A DNA stretch of 64,000 nt from Saccharothrix sp. NRRL B-16348 (GCF_001280085.1 NZ_LGED01000196.1:1-64000), one strand, 5' to 3'. Numbered from the stretch's first letter, positions 31,391 through 39,530 are shown. A program made the numbers and translations. The notes: generated from the letters alone by a model not told the origin.

Positions 31391-31750
31391 GTGCGGATCG
31401 GGGAACTGTCGCGACGGACCGGCGTCAGCGAGCGCGCGCTGCGGTACTACGAGGAACACGGCTTGCTGCGCCCGGAACGGCGGCCGAGCGGCTATCGCGT
31501 GTACCGCGAGGCGGACGTGCCCGCGGTGCGGCGGATCAGGGTCCTGCTCGCGGCCGGGCTGAGCATCGCGCAGATCGTGGCCGCGCTGCCGTGCATGGTG
31601 GACGACGACGGCCTGCTGCTGCCGAGCTGCCCGGAGTTGGTCGACGAGCTGGTCAAGCACCGGGACCGGATCGGCGAGGCCATCGACGAGCTGGAGGCGA
31701 CCCGCGGCAACCTGGACGCGATCATCGCCGCCGAACGGCGTGCCGGCTGA
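31391..31750 (+). CDS. MerR-family transcriptional regulator
   Basis: The 119-residue protein has the N-terminal MerR winged helix (VRIGELSRRTGVSERALRYYEEHGLL, then RPSGYRVYREADV) and a coiled-coil dimerisation helix (PELVDELVKHRDRIGEAIDELEATRGNLDAII). Two cysteines (PCMVDDD and PSCPEL) occur between the domains, but the pattern is not that of a known metal or redox sensor. The start is GTG 31391 behind GGGAG, with GTG 31388 an alternative. It is likely the regulator of the divergent imine-reductase-like gene. Confidence 0.9.
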   Translation: MRIGELSRRTGVSERALRYYEEHGLLRPERRPSGYRVYREADVPAVRRIRVLLAAGLSIAQIVAALPCMVDDDGLLLPSCPELVDELVKHRDRIGEAIDELEATRGNLDAIIAAERRAG

Positions 31751-31756
31751 CGGGGT

Positions 31757-31877
31757 TGTTACCGCTAACAGACTCACGTCGAACGCCTCCGGCAGCCGTA
31801 ACCCACCTCCTGCTATACGAATCGCCACTGTCTCGAAAGGAGGTATTGAGCTTTCCGAACGTCCGCTGTTAACGTTC
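31757..31877 (+). promoter_or_regulatory. Promoter region of sugar-binding lipoprotein with two dyads and a stray Shine-Dalgarno
   Basis: TGTTA-CCGC-TAACA is a perfect inverted repeat at 31757-31770. GAACGT-N9-ACGTTC is another at 31857-31877. A TATACG -10-like element lies at 31814. An almost ideal ribosome binding site AAAGGAGGT at 31836-31844 is not followed by any correctly spaced long reading frame and lies about 60 bases before the ATG of the lipoprotein gene. The dyads look like LacI- or GntR-type operators, which would suit a sugar-binding gene. Confidence 0.5.
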
Positions 31878-31902
31878 ACACTTCCCTGAGAGCGAGGTGC
31901 CC

Positions 31903-33189
31903 ATGACGGCCGCCAGCCGCACGACGCCGACCCGTTCCCGACACGCGTTCGCGGTCGCCGCGGTGGTCGGCGCGCTGCTGACCGGCTGCGGAACCGACCA
32001 GGGTGCGGCGGCGGACTCCGTGGTGCGGCTGTCGTTCTGGAGCGGCTACGCCGGGCCGAACGCCGTGGCGCTGGAGGAGATCGTCGACGAGTTCCACGCG
32101 GCGAACCCGGGCATCCGGGTCGAGATGAACTTCATGCCGTGGGACGTCTTCTTCAAGAGCCTCCTGCCCGCGTACTCCTCCGAGGGCGGGCCCGACCTCG
32201 CCGCGTTCGACAGCACCCGGCTCGCGCAGTACGCGAAGAAGGGCGTGCTGGCGCCGGTGGACGACTGGTTCGCGGCGAACCCGGAGTCGAACGTGCTGGT
32301 GACGGCCGCCACCGAGGCGGTGACCTACGAGGGCCGCAAGTACGCCGTGCCGATGACGTTCACCAGCCTCAAGCTCCACTACAACCGGACGGCGTTCGCC
32401 GAGGCGGGCCTCGACCCCGACCAGCCGCCGACCACGTGGGACGAGTGGCGGGACGCGATGACCAGGACGACGAAGGACCGCGACCGCGACGGGACGCCCG
32501 AGCGCTACGGCATGGTGCTGCCCGACCACGACACGACGCCGACGTGGCCGATCGCGCTCTGGGGCGGTGGCGGCGACCTCCTCGAAGCCGACGGCACGAA
32601 GTCCGCGCTGACGCGTCCCGAGTCGATCGCCGCCGTGCGGACGTGGGTGGACCTGCTGCGGGAGGAGGAGGTCTCGCCGATCGGCCTCACAGGGGAGGAG
32701 GCCGAGGCGTTGTTCCGCGACGGCAAGGCCGCGATGATGATCACCGGTCCGTGGGCGACCGCCGGCTTCCAGTCCGCCGGCGTCGACTTCGACGTGGCGC
32801 CGGTGCCACCGGGTCCGGTCCGCCAGGCCACCTTCGGCGCGACGACGTCGTTGGCGCTCAACGCGCGGCTCACCCCGGCCAAGAAGAAGGCCGCGCACGA
32901 GTTCCTGACCTACTGGGTCAGCGAGCGGGCGCAGGAGGGGTGGATGGAGGGATCGGGCTACCCGTCGATCCGGCTGGACCAGAACTCGTTGCCGGGCAAC
33001 CCGTTCGTGGCCGAGTTCGCCGACGACGCGCGCATCGCCCGACCCCTGATGCCGGGCACCGTGGAGTTCGCGAAGATCTACGAAGACGTGTTCGAGCCGG
33101 CCATCCGGGACATCGTCGCGGGCGAGGTCGAGGTGGCGGACGGGTTGGACGCCGCCGGGCGCCGCATCGACGAGATCCTCACCGGGTGA
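31903..33189 (+). CDS. Orphan ABC sugar-binding lipoprotein (family 1 extracellular solute-binding)
   Basis: The 428-residue protein has a twin-basic signal and lipobox LLTGC (Cys29), then the mature fold VVRLSFWSGYAGPNAVALEEIVDEFHAANPGI of maltose-type binding proteins. FMPWDVFFKSLLPAYSSEGGPDLAAFDS and a C-terminal KKAAHEFLTYWVSERAQEGWM are further hallmarks. No cognate permease or ATPase lies next to it. The next gene is a convergent MFS protein overlapping its last 11 bp. It may serve a distant transporter such as one using the shared MsiK ATPase. The start is ATG 31903 behind GAGG. Confidence 0.9.
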   Translation: MTAASRTTPTRSRHAFAVAAVVGALLTGCGTDQGAAADSVVRLSFWSGYAGPNAVALEEIVDEFHAANPGIRVEMNFMPWDVFFKSLLPAYSSEGGPDLAAFDSTRLAQYAKKGVLAPVDDWFAANPESNVLVTAATEAVTYEGRKYAVPMTFTSLKLHYNRTAFAEAGLDPDQPPTTWDEWRDAMTRTTKDRDRDGTPERYGMVLPDHDTTPTWPIALWGGGGDLLEADGTKSALTRPESIAAVRTWVDLLREEEVSPIGLTGEEAEALFRDGKAAMMITGPWATAGFQSAGVDFDVAPVPPGPVRQATFGATTSLALNARLTPAKKKAAHEFLTYWVSERAQEGWMEGSGYPSIRLDQNSLPGNPFVAEFADDARIARPLMPGTVEFAKIYEDVFEPAIRDIVAGEVEVADGLDAAGRRIDEILTG

Positions 33190-34414
33190 CGGCCCGTCCC
33201 TCCCGAGTGGCGCCGCTGCGCCGCCACAGCACGCCGACGCCCAGGGCGGCCAGCACGCCCAGCGCGCCGCCCGCCGCCACGACCTGGTGCGGCGGCACGT
33301 GCTCCGCGGCGAGCCCGGCGGCGGCGACGCCGAGGCCCTGGGCGATCTTGAGCGCGGTCACCGCCAGGCCGTAGACCTGCCCCCTGGCCTCGTCCGGTGT
33401 CCACAGGGCGAACGTCGGCGAGGCGATGGCGTGGTAGCTGGACGCGGCGCCGGACGCCACGAACAGCAGCACCAGGGCCGGCAGGCCGGGGTGCAGGACG
33501 CAGACGATCAGCGGCGCGCTGGTGGCCACCGCCAGCACCGGCAGGGCGCGCAGCTGGGTCGCCTCCGGGCGGGTGGCCACGACCAGGCTCGCCAGGGCGC
33601 AGCCCGCCGGGTAGGCGGCGAACAGCAGCCCGGCCGCCACCGGCCCGCCGCCGAACTGGTCGGCCAGCGGCACGGCCAGCGCCTCACCGCTGATGTAGAA
33701 CGCCGACAGCGACGCGAAGCAGATCAGCGCGAGCAGCCTGCGGTCACGCCACACCAGGGTCGCGCCGGCCGTCATCGCACGCCACCACCCCGGCCGTGCC
33801 ACACCGGCGCCACCGGGCGCGGGACGGCTCTTCACCCACGAGGCCACGGCCGCGGCCGACACCGCGAACGACACGGCGTCCAGCAGCAGCACACCGCCCG
33901 TGCCCACCGCGATGACCAGGACACCGCCTGCGGCGAACCCGGCCACCTGGGCGGCCTGGCTCACCGTGGACAGCGCGGCGGCGCCCGCGCGGAACGCGGG
34001 ACCGGGCAGCACGTGCGGCAGCAGCGCGGTCCGGGCCGGCACCGCGGGAGCCCCGGCCAGTTGCAGCAGCACCAGCAGCCCGCACACCACCGGCCACGGC
34101 AGGACCGGCACGGCCATCAGCGCGACCAGCACGGCGCGCACCAGGTCGGAGCACACCATCACGGCGCGCCGCGGGTACCGGTCGGCCAGGCCCGCCAGCA
34201 GGGGACCGCCGATCAGGTCGGGCAGGAACGTCAACGCGTAGGTGATCGCCGCCCACGCGGGCGAGCCGGTGTCGCGGAACACCAGGACGGTGAGCGCGAC
34301 CCTGGCGAACTGGTCGCCGATGGTGGAGATCGTGTGGGCGGCGAACAACGCCCGGAACTCGGCGGAGGCGAACACTTCGCGGTACCGCACCGGCCCGCCG
34401 TCCTGGTCGACCAT
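33179..34414 (-). CDS. Major facilitator superfamily exporter
   Basis: The 411-residue protein has twelve predicted helices and the enterobactin-exporter/MefA-like subgroup layout: FRALFAAHTISTIGDQFARVALTVLVF at the N-terminus and LADRYPRRAVMVCSDLVRAVLVALMA as motif A between helices 2 and 3. Such proteins export drugs, siderophores or peptides by proton antiport. ATG 34414 lies 4 bp after the stop of the diguanylate cyclase gene, so the two are probably co-translated. The 3' end overlaps the convergent lipoprotein gene. Confidence 0.9.
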   Translation of the reverse strand: MVDQDGGPVRYREVFASAEFRALFAAHTISTIGDQFARVALTVLVFRDTGSPAWAAITYALTFLPDLIGGPLLAGLADRYPRRAVMVCSDLVRAVLVALMAVPVLPWPVVCGLLVLLQLAGAPAVPARTALLPHVLPGPAFRAGAAALSTVSQAAQVAGFAAGGVLVIAVGTGGVLLLDAVSFAVSAAAVASWVKSRPAPGGAGVARPGWWRAMTAGATLVWRDRRLLALICFASLSAFYISGEALAVPLADQFGGGPVAAGLLFAAYPAGCALASLVVATRPEATQLRALPVLAVATSAPLIVCVLHPGLPALVLLFVASGAASSYHAIASPTFALWTPDEARGQVYGLAVTALKIAQGLGVAAAGLAAEHVPPHQVVAAGGALGVLAALGVGVLWRRSGATREGRAVTR

Positions 34415-34418
34415 CCCG

Positions 34419-35723
34419 TCAGCCGGCGGTGCCGGACGGCGCGGTTTCCACGCGGTCCCGACCGTTGTTCTTCGCGCGGTACAGGGCGGTGTCGGCGGCC
34501 AGCAGCAGCTCGTCGACCGTGCCGCCGTTGACCGGGAACACCGCCACGCCCAGCGACGCGGTGATCCGCAACGCGCCGCCGACGCCGACCCCGGCGCCGG
34601 GCACGTCGGTCAGCGGCACCCGCACCGCGGCGCGGATGCGTTCGGCGACCTGCCGGGCGTCGGCCGGGTCCGTCCCGGGCAGCAGCACCACGAACTCCTC
34701 ACCGCCCCACCGGCCGACCAGGTCGCCGTCGCGGACCTGGCGGCGCAACTCGTCGGCCACCGCCCGCAGCGCGTGGTCACCGGCCAGGTGCCCGCGGGTG
34801 TTGTTGATCTCGCTGAAGTGGTCGAGGTCGAGCAGCAGCACGGCCATCGGCACGTTGGTCGCCGCGGAACGGGCCAGCTCGGCGGCGGCCCGCTCGGTCC
34901 AGGCCACCGAGGTCAGCGTGCCGGTCTTGCCGTCGACCCGCGCTGCGGTGCGGTAGACCGGCAGCAGCAGCCCCAGGTGCATCCCGAGCATGGTCACCAC
35001 CAGCACCGGCACCACCCACGGCGCCGTGACCAGCACCACCGCCAAGCCCGTGCCCAGCCCGATCGACGCGGCGATGACCAACTGCTGGCTCAACGGCCCC
35101 AGCACGTCGCGGCCCGGCCGGACCGGCGTGGACAGCAGGATCGCGCCCACCACCAGCGCGAGGTTGACCAGCCAGTACGCGACACCGGCCGCCACCAGGG
35201 CGCCCAGGTCGACCGGGCCGGTCAGCTGCGCGGCGTGCGGCAGCGCCGGATCGGGGTGCACCACCAGCAGGATCGCGCCCGCCGACCAGGAGCCGAGCAG
35301 CACCGTGGCGGCGGAGAAGACCTTGCGGTGCAGCGGGCTGCGCCGGTAGATCCGCAGCCAGCCGTAGCCGTAGCTCACCGCGACCAGGCAGGCCAGCAGC
35401 GGCGGCGGCAGCACCAGCACGCCCGCGAACAGCCAGATCGACTGCGGATGCGCGTACGGGCTGCCCTCGGCCGCCACCTCGCGCACCCGTTCCAGCCCGC
35501 GCGCCGCCTCGAAGTGCACCACGGCCGCGCCGGCCAGCACCGCGAACCACACCCAATGGCGGCCCGTGACCGGCGTCAACGTGGCCACGGACGCCACCGC
35601 GGCCACCGCCACGACTTCCACCGCCAGCACGTACACCAGGACGACGCGCGGCAGCCGCCACAGCGACCAGCCGCGCCACCACCCCAGAGGGGATGCGCGC
35701 AGTCGTCGGCCCCCAGCGACCAT
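34419..35723 (-). CDS. Membrane-bound diguanylate cyclase (GGDEF)
   Basis: The 434-residue protein has about seven membrane helices (residues 25-250) followed by a GGDEF domain with the active site GGEEF at 340-344. An RxxD inhibitory site RDGD (331-334) is correctly placed five residues before it. It should make cyclic di-GMP, which controls development and sporulation in actinomycetes, with product feedback inhibition. No clear ribosome binding site precedes ATG 35723, and the upstream inverted repeat begins only 4 bp away, so it may be translated from a leaderless mRNA or start further inside. Confidence 0.9.
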   Translation of the reverse strand: MVAGGRRLRASPLGWWRGWSLWRLPRVVLVYVLAVEVVAVAAVASVATLTPVTGRHWVWFAVLAGAAVVHFEAARGLERVREVAAEGSPYAHPQSIWLFAGVLVLPPPLLACLVAVSYGYGWLRIYRRSPLHRKVFSAATVLLGSWSAGAILLVVHPDPALPHAAQLTGPVDLGALVAAGVAYWLVNLALVVGAILLSTPVRPGRDVLGPLSQQLVIAASIGLGTGLAVVLVTAPWVVPVLVVTMLGMHLGLLLPVYRTAARVDGKTGTLTSVAWTERAAAELARSAATNVPMAVLLLDLDHFSEINNTRGHLAGDHALRAVADELRRQVRDGDLVGRWGGEEFVVLLPGTDPADARQVAERIRAAVRVPLTDVPGAGVGVGGALRITASLGVAVFPVNGGTVDELLLAADTALYRAKNNGRDRVETAPSGTAG

Positions 35724-35726
35724 ATG

Positions 35727-35777
35727 GGTGTCACCGCCTCACACAGGTGATGACACCGTAACCAAGCCCTCACACAG
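35727..35777. promoter_or_regulatory. Divergent regulatory region: dyad GGTGTCA/TGACACC and repeated CCTCACACAG
   Basis: GGTGTCA (35727-35733) and TGACACC (35751-35757) are inverted repeats, extended inward by TCACC/GGTGA. CCTCACACAG occurs twice as an exact direct repeat at 35737-35746 and 35768-35777, a 31-bp (three-turn) offset. This 77-bp gap separates the diguanylate cyclase gene from the divergent 26-residue peptide gene. It is a strong candidate for a shared operator. Confidence 0.6.
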
Positions 35778-35800
35778 AGTCGAGCACCCCAGGAGAGCAC

Positions 35801-35881
35801 ATGAGCACCGTCACCATCACCACCGGCAACGGCCGCCCCAACGACTGGCGCACCGGCCGTCCCAACGACTGGCGACGCTGA
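35801..35881 (+). CDS. 26-residue peptide with tandem GRPNDWR repeat
   Basis: I do not recognise this peptide. It runs from ATG 35801 to TGA 35879-35881. It starts MSTVTITTGN, followed by two 8-residue copies GRPNDWRT and GRPNDWRR. The DNA copies are nearly identical 24-bp units with one silent C/T change. AGGAG lies 5 bases before the ATG, and an 11-bp terminator hairpin starts 10 bases after the stop. Together these support a real expressed gene despite its size. It could be a secreted or processed signal peptide, or a RiPP-like precursor, but no maturation enzyme lies adjacent. It is divergent from the diguanylate cyclase gene. Confidence 0.7.
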   Translation: MSTVTITTGNGRPNDWRTGRPNDWRR

Positions 35882-35890
35882 GCACCACCC

Positions 35891-35924
35891 GGCCCGGCCG
35901 CGACCCCTCACGTGCGGCCGGGCC
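35891..35924. terminator. 11-bp perfect hairpin after the small peptide gene
   Basis: GGCCCGGCCGC (35891-35901) pairs exactly with GCGGCCGGGCC (35914-35924) over a 12-base loop. It follows the peptide stop by 9 bases and the minus-strand ABC-F gene ends at 35980, so it may terminate both convergent transcripts. Confidence 0.8.
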
Positions 35925-35979
35925 GCCCACTCCCACATCACCCGTGCTCGTCCACGTTCAGGCGCTCGATCTGCGGCGA

Positions 35980-37611
35980 TCAGGACGTCACGGCATCGAC
36001 GCGGACCTCGTCGCCCCGCCACCGCGAGCGCAGCCTCCGGTCGTGGCTCGCGAGCACGACCGCGCCCGGCCCGGGGCCCAGCGCGTCCTCCAGCTCGTCA
36101 CAGAGAGTGGGGGACAGGTGGTTCGTCGGCTCGTCGAGCAGCAGCAGCCCGGGCGGGTCGGCCACGACGAGCGCCAGCGCGAGCCGCCGCCGCTGGCCCA
36201 CCGACAGGTCACCGACGGGCTTGTCCACGTCCCACTCGTGCAGCAGGCCCAGCGAGAGCAGCGGCACGGCCTCGGCCCGCGCCGGGCCGAGCACCGACTC
36301 GTAGGTCTCCCGCGCGGTGCGGCCGGGCCGGTCGAACCGGGTGTCCTGCCCCAGCAGGCCGACCCGGAGCCCATCGCGCCGGCGCACGCCGCCCGGTTCG
36401 AGCAGGCCGGCCAGCACGAGCAACAGGGTGGACTTGCCCGCGCCGTTCGGCCCGGTGACCAGCAACCGCGCGGTCGCAGGCACGTCGAGGCGGTCGATCG
36501 CGAGCCGTCCGGGCACCCGCACGTCCCGCAGGGACACCAGCACGTCGTCGGGCGCCTGCTCCGCGACAGGGTCCACGACGGCGTCCACGAGGGTGTCCGG
36601 GACGAAGCTCAGCGGCCTCGGTGGCGCGGGGACCTGCCGCCGCGCCAGCTCTTCGAGCCGGCGCGTGGTGTTGCGCACGCGCCGCGCGATCTGGTTCTGC
36701 ACCCGGCCCGCCCGGTGCCCGTAGCCCATCTTCTCGTTGTCGCGCGGCGCGCGGTTCGGCGCGACCTTGTGCGTGGTCACGCCGAGCGCGTCGCGCAGGG
36801 CGGCGAGTTCCGCCTGCTCCGCGGCCCAGCGCTCCTGCCAACGCACCCGTTGGGCGCGCTTCTCGGCCAGGTAGGCGGTGTAGTTGCCGCCGTAGCGCAC
36901 CGGACCGCCCGGCGCGGGATCGAGGTCGACCACGTCCGTGCACACCGCGTCCAGGAACGCCCGGTCGTGGCTCGCCACCACGACGACCCCCGGCAGGCCG
37001 CGCAACTGCTCCTCCAGGAAACCGGCCGCGTCGTCGTCCAGGTGGTTCGTCGGCTCGTCCAGCAGCAGGGCGGACGGCCGGCGGACCACCAGCGCCGCCA
37101 ACGCGAGCCGCGCCCGCTGCCCGCCGGAGAGCGAGCCGAGGGTGCGGTCGTGCGCGACGTCGTCCAGGCCGAGCCCGGCGAGCACGACCTTCGCCCGCCG
37201 GTCGGCGTCCCACGCCTCGTGCAGCTGGGCGTGGTCGAGGCGTTCGGCGTACGCGGCGAGGAGGTCCGCGTCGTCCGGCGCGTCGGCGAGCAGGCCGGCG
37301 AGCCGGTCGAGTTCGGCGACGTCCTCACGGGCGCCGGCCAGCGCGTCGTCGAGCACGTCGGCGACCGCGGCCCCCGGCTCGAACGACAGCTCCTGGTGCA
37401 GGTAGCCCAGATCCGGTGGCCGTTCGACGCGGCCCCGGTCCGGGTGGTCCACGCCCGCGAGCACCCGCAGCAGCGTGGACTTGCCGGCGCCGTTCTCGCC
37501 GATCAGCCCGATCCGGCGGCCCGGCGCCGCGGTCAGCGAGACGCCGTCGAGGACGCGCCGTCCACCGAGGACGCGCACGAGGTCGTGTGCGAGCAGAGCT
37601 GCTTCGGCCAT
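35980..37611 (-). CDS. ABC-F ribosome-protection protein (TlrC/CarA-like)
   Basis: The 543-residue protein has two nucleotide-binding domains and no membrane helix. Walker A sites are GENGAGKST and GPNGAGKST, signatures are LSGGQRARL and LSVGQRRRL, and both Walker B sites end LLLDEPTNHL. The linker (KRAQRVRWQERWAAEQAELAAL, then KVAPNRAPRDNEKMGYGHRAGRVQNQIARRV) resembles the antibiotic-resistance ABC-F group of actinomycetes such as TlrC and CarA. These proteins displace macrolides or related drugs from the ribosome. It lies 3 bp behind the second ABC-F gene, so the two share one transcript controlled by the leader at 39378-39404. Confidence 0.88.
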   Translation of the reverse strand: MAEAALLAHDLVRVLGGRRVLDGVSLTAAPGRRIGLIGENGAGKSTLLRVLAGVDHPDRGRVERPPDLGYLHQELSFEPGAAVADVLDDALAGAREDVAELDRLAGLLADAPDDADLLAAYAERLDHAQLHEAWDADRRAKVVLAGLGLDDVAHDRTLGSLSGGQRARLALAALVVRRPSALLLDEPTNHLDDDAAGFLEEQLRGLPGVVVVASHDRAFLDAVCTDVVDLDPAPGGPVRYGGNYTAYLAEKRAQRVRWQERWAAEQAELAALRDALGVTTHKVAPNRAPRDNEKMGYGHRAGRVQNQIARRVRNTTRRLEELARRQVPAPPRPLSFVPDTLVDAVVDPVAEQAPDDVLVSLRDVRVPGRLAIDRLDVPATARLLVTGPNGAGKSTLLLVLAGLLEPGGVRRRDGLRVGLLGQDTRFDRPGRTARETYESVLGPARAEAVPLLSLGLLHEWDVDKPVGDLSVGQRRRLALALVVADPPGLLLLDEPTNHLSPTLCDELEDALGPGPGAVVLASHDRRLRSRWRGDEVRVDAVTS

Positions 37612-37614
37612 GGC

Positions 37615-39252
37615 TCAGCTCGCCGTCGGCTCGGCGGTTTCCCGCAGCCGGCCGTCCTCCAGCCGGAGCCGCCGGTCGATCCCGATCTCGGCGAGGAACC
37701 GCTCGTCGTGGCTGACGACGACGAACGCGCCCTGGTAGGCGTTGAGCGCGCGCTCCAACTGCCCGGCGCTGACCAGGTCGAGGTTGTTCGTCGGTTCGTC
37801 CAGCAGCAGCAGTTGCGGCGCCGGTTCGGCGAACAGCACGCAGGCCAGCGTGGCGCGCAGCCGTTCACCGCCGGACAGGACGCCGACCGGGAGGTGCGCC
37901 CGGGAACCCCGGAACAGGAACCGCGCCAGCAGGTTCATCCGCTGCGCCGGCGGCATCGCGGGCGCGAACCCGGCCAGGTTCTCGGCGACCGTGAGGCCGC
38001 CGTCCAGCAGGTCGAGGCGCTGCGACAGGTAGGCGATCCGACCGTCGGCCCGCTTGACGTCGCCGCCGTCGGGCTCCAGGTCGCCGTGCACGATCCGCAG
38101 CAGGGTGGACTTGCCGGAGCCGTTGGGCCCGGTGAGCGCGATCCGCTCGGGCCCGCGGATGGCCAGGTCGGCGCCCTCGCCCGCGAACAGCTGCCGCTCG
38201 CCGTAGCCCGCGCGCAGGCGTTCGCCGAGGAAGAGCGTCCGTCCGGCGGGCACCGCGGTCTGCGGCAGCTCCAGGGAGATCTTCTGCTCGTCCCGCAACG
38301 CCCGCTCGGCCTCGTCCAGCTTGGCCTTGGCCGCGCCGACCCGCGCCGCGTGCGTCCCGCTCGCCTTGCCCGCCGACTCCTGCGCGTTGCGCTTCATCGT
38401 GCCGGCGAAGATCCTGGGCAGCCCCGCGTTGCCCAGGTTGCGCGCCGCGTTGCTCGCCCGGCGCGCGGCCCGTTCGCGAGCCTGCTGCAGCTCCCGCTTC
38501 TCGCGCTTGAGCTCCTGCTCGACGTTGCGGATGTTCTTCTCGGCGACGTCCCGCGCGGCCTCGACCGCCCGCTCGTACTCGGTGAAGTTCCCGCCGTAGT
38601 AGCGGACCTCGCCGCCCTCGATCTCGGCGACGCGGTCCACCCGGTCGAGCAGGGCGCGGTCGTGGCTGACCACGAGCAGGCAGCCCGACCAGTCGTCCAG
38701 CACGTCGTAGAGCTTGCGGCGGGCATCGAGGTCCAGGTTGTTGGTGGGCTCGTCGAGCAGCAGCACGTCCGGCCGCTTGAGCAGCTGGGCGGCCAGGCCG
38801 AGGGAGACGACCTGGCCGCCGCTGAGCGTGTGCAGGCGGCGGTCGAGGGCGAGGTCGCCGAGACCCAGCCGGTCGAGCTGGGCGCGGGTGCGCTCCTCGA
38901 CGTCCCAGTCGTTCCCGATCGTGGTGAAGTGCTCTTCGGCGACGTCACCGGACTCGACGGCCGCCAAGGCACGCAGGACGGGTGCGACACCGAGGACTTC
39001 GGCGACGGTCGGCTCACCGGTCAGCGGCAGGTCCTGGGGCAGGTAGCCGAGCACGCCGTCGACCGTGACGCTGCCCGCCGACGGCCGCAGCTCGCCCGCG
39101 ATCAGCTTGAGCAGGGTCGTCTTGCCCGCGCCGTTGGGCGCGACGAGACCGGTGCGGCCGGTCGGGACGGTGCAGGACAGCCCGTCGAAGACGGGGGTGT
39201 CGTCGGGCCAGGAGAAGGACAGGCCGGACACGACGACGCAGGTTTCGGACAT
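37615..39252 (-). CDS. ABC-F family ATPase (first gene of the pair)
   Basis: This 545-residue duplicated ATPase has Walker A APNGAGKTT and GPNGSGKST, signatures LSGGQVVSLG and LSGGERLRA, and LLLDEPTNNLDL twice. The interdomain linker is a long charged coiled coil (VAEKNIRNVEQELKREKREL) followed by ARNLGNAGLPRIFAGTMKRNAQESAG. It belongs to the actinobacterial ABC-F class, which acts on the ribosome. Whether it protects against an antibiotic or is a housekeeping factor cannot be told from sequence alone. AGAGGT precedes ATG 39252 by about 10 bases. A regulated 5' leader of about 160 nt precedes it. Confidence 0.88.
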   Translation of the reverse strand: MSETCVVVSGLSFSWPDDTPVFDGLSCTVPTGRTGLVAPNGAGKTTLLKLIAGELRPSAGSVTVDGVLGYLPQDLPLTGEPTVAEVLGVAPVLRALAAVESGDVAEEHFTTIGNDWDVEERTRAQLDRLGLGDLALDRRLHTLSGGQVVSLGLAAQLLKRPDVLLLDEPTNNLDLDARRKLYDVLDDWSGCLLVVSHDRALLDRVDRVAEIEGGEVRYYGGNFTEYERAVEAARDVAEKNIRNVEQELKREKRELQQARERAARRASNAARNLGNAGLPRIFAGTMKRNAQESAGKASGTHAARVGAAKAKLDEAERALRDEQKISLELPQTAVPAGRTLFLGERLRAGYGERQLFAGEGADLAIRGPERIALTGPNGSGKSTLLRIVHGDLEPDGGDVKRADGRIAYLSQRLDLLDGGLTVAENLAGFAPAMPPAQRMNLLARFLFRGSRAHLPVGVLSGGERLRATLACVLFAEPAPQLLLLDEPTNNLDLVSAGQLERALNAYQGAFVVVSHDERFLAEIGIDRRLRLEDGRLRETAEPTAS

Positions 39253-39277
39253 GTTTGTGAGACCTCTGATGTGACGC

Positions 39278-39372
39278 GGGCAACACGGTGCCCAAGAGGA
39301 AAAGGTGGACGACTAAGACGGCCACAGCGGCAACGCCGATGGCCGATCACATCCGGGCTCACCCGGAGATGT
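39278..39372 (-). promoter_or_regulatory. Attenuator-like hairpins in the ABC-F leader mRNA
   Basis: Three hairpins follow the leader peptide on the minus strand: ACATC..CCGGG paired with CCCGG.ATGT (39349-39372); GGCCA/TGGCC with an inner GCGGC/GCCG (39320-39344), followed by a T-rich stretch (ACCTTTTCCTCTT); and GGGCA/TGCCC (39278-39293). The middle one plus the T-run is a possible intrinsic terminator. This is the arrangement expected for ribosome-mediated attenuation. Confidence 0.6.
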
Positions 39373-39377
39373 CGTCT

Positions 39378-39404
39378 TCACCTGCCACGTCGGGTCTCCT
39401 TCAC
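39378..39404 (-). CDS. Leader peptide MKETRRGR of the ABC-F operon
   Basis: An 8-codon reading frame starts at GTG 39404 and stops with TGA at 39378. GGGGGAG lies about 6 bases before the start, a strong ribosome binding site. The encoded MKETRRGR ends in RGR, an Arg-X-Arg (+X+) motif of the kind that stalls macrolide-bound ribosomes on ErmDL-type leaders. It lies between a good promoter and three hairpins, upstream of an ABC-F pair. I infer that drug-induced stalling here would relieve termination. Confidence 0.6.
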   Translation of the reverse strand: MKETRRGR

Positions 39405-39420
39405 ACGGCTCTCCCCCTCG

Positions 39421-39451
39421 ACGATAGCAAAGGCCGCCGAGGGCACGTCAA
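39421..39451 (-). promoter_or_regulatory. Promoter of the ABC-F operon
   Basis: On the minus strand TTGACG (39451-39446) and TATCGT (39426-39421) are separated by 19 bp. GCTATC at 17 bp is an alternative. The start of transcription would fall close to 39414, a few bases before the ribosome binding site of the leader peptide. This matches the short leaders of inducible resistance genes. Confidence 0.55.
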
Positions 39452-39530
39452 CTGTCGGCCGTCGGCGTGCCGATCGAGCCGGGCGGCCGGATGGCGGAAC
39501 CCGGCGGCGGGCGGGCGCGTCGGACGGGGC

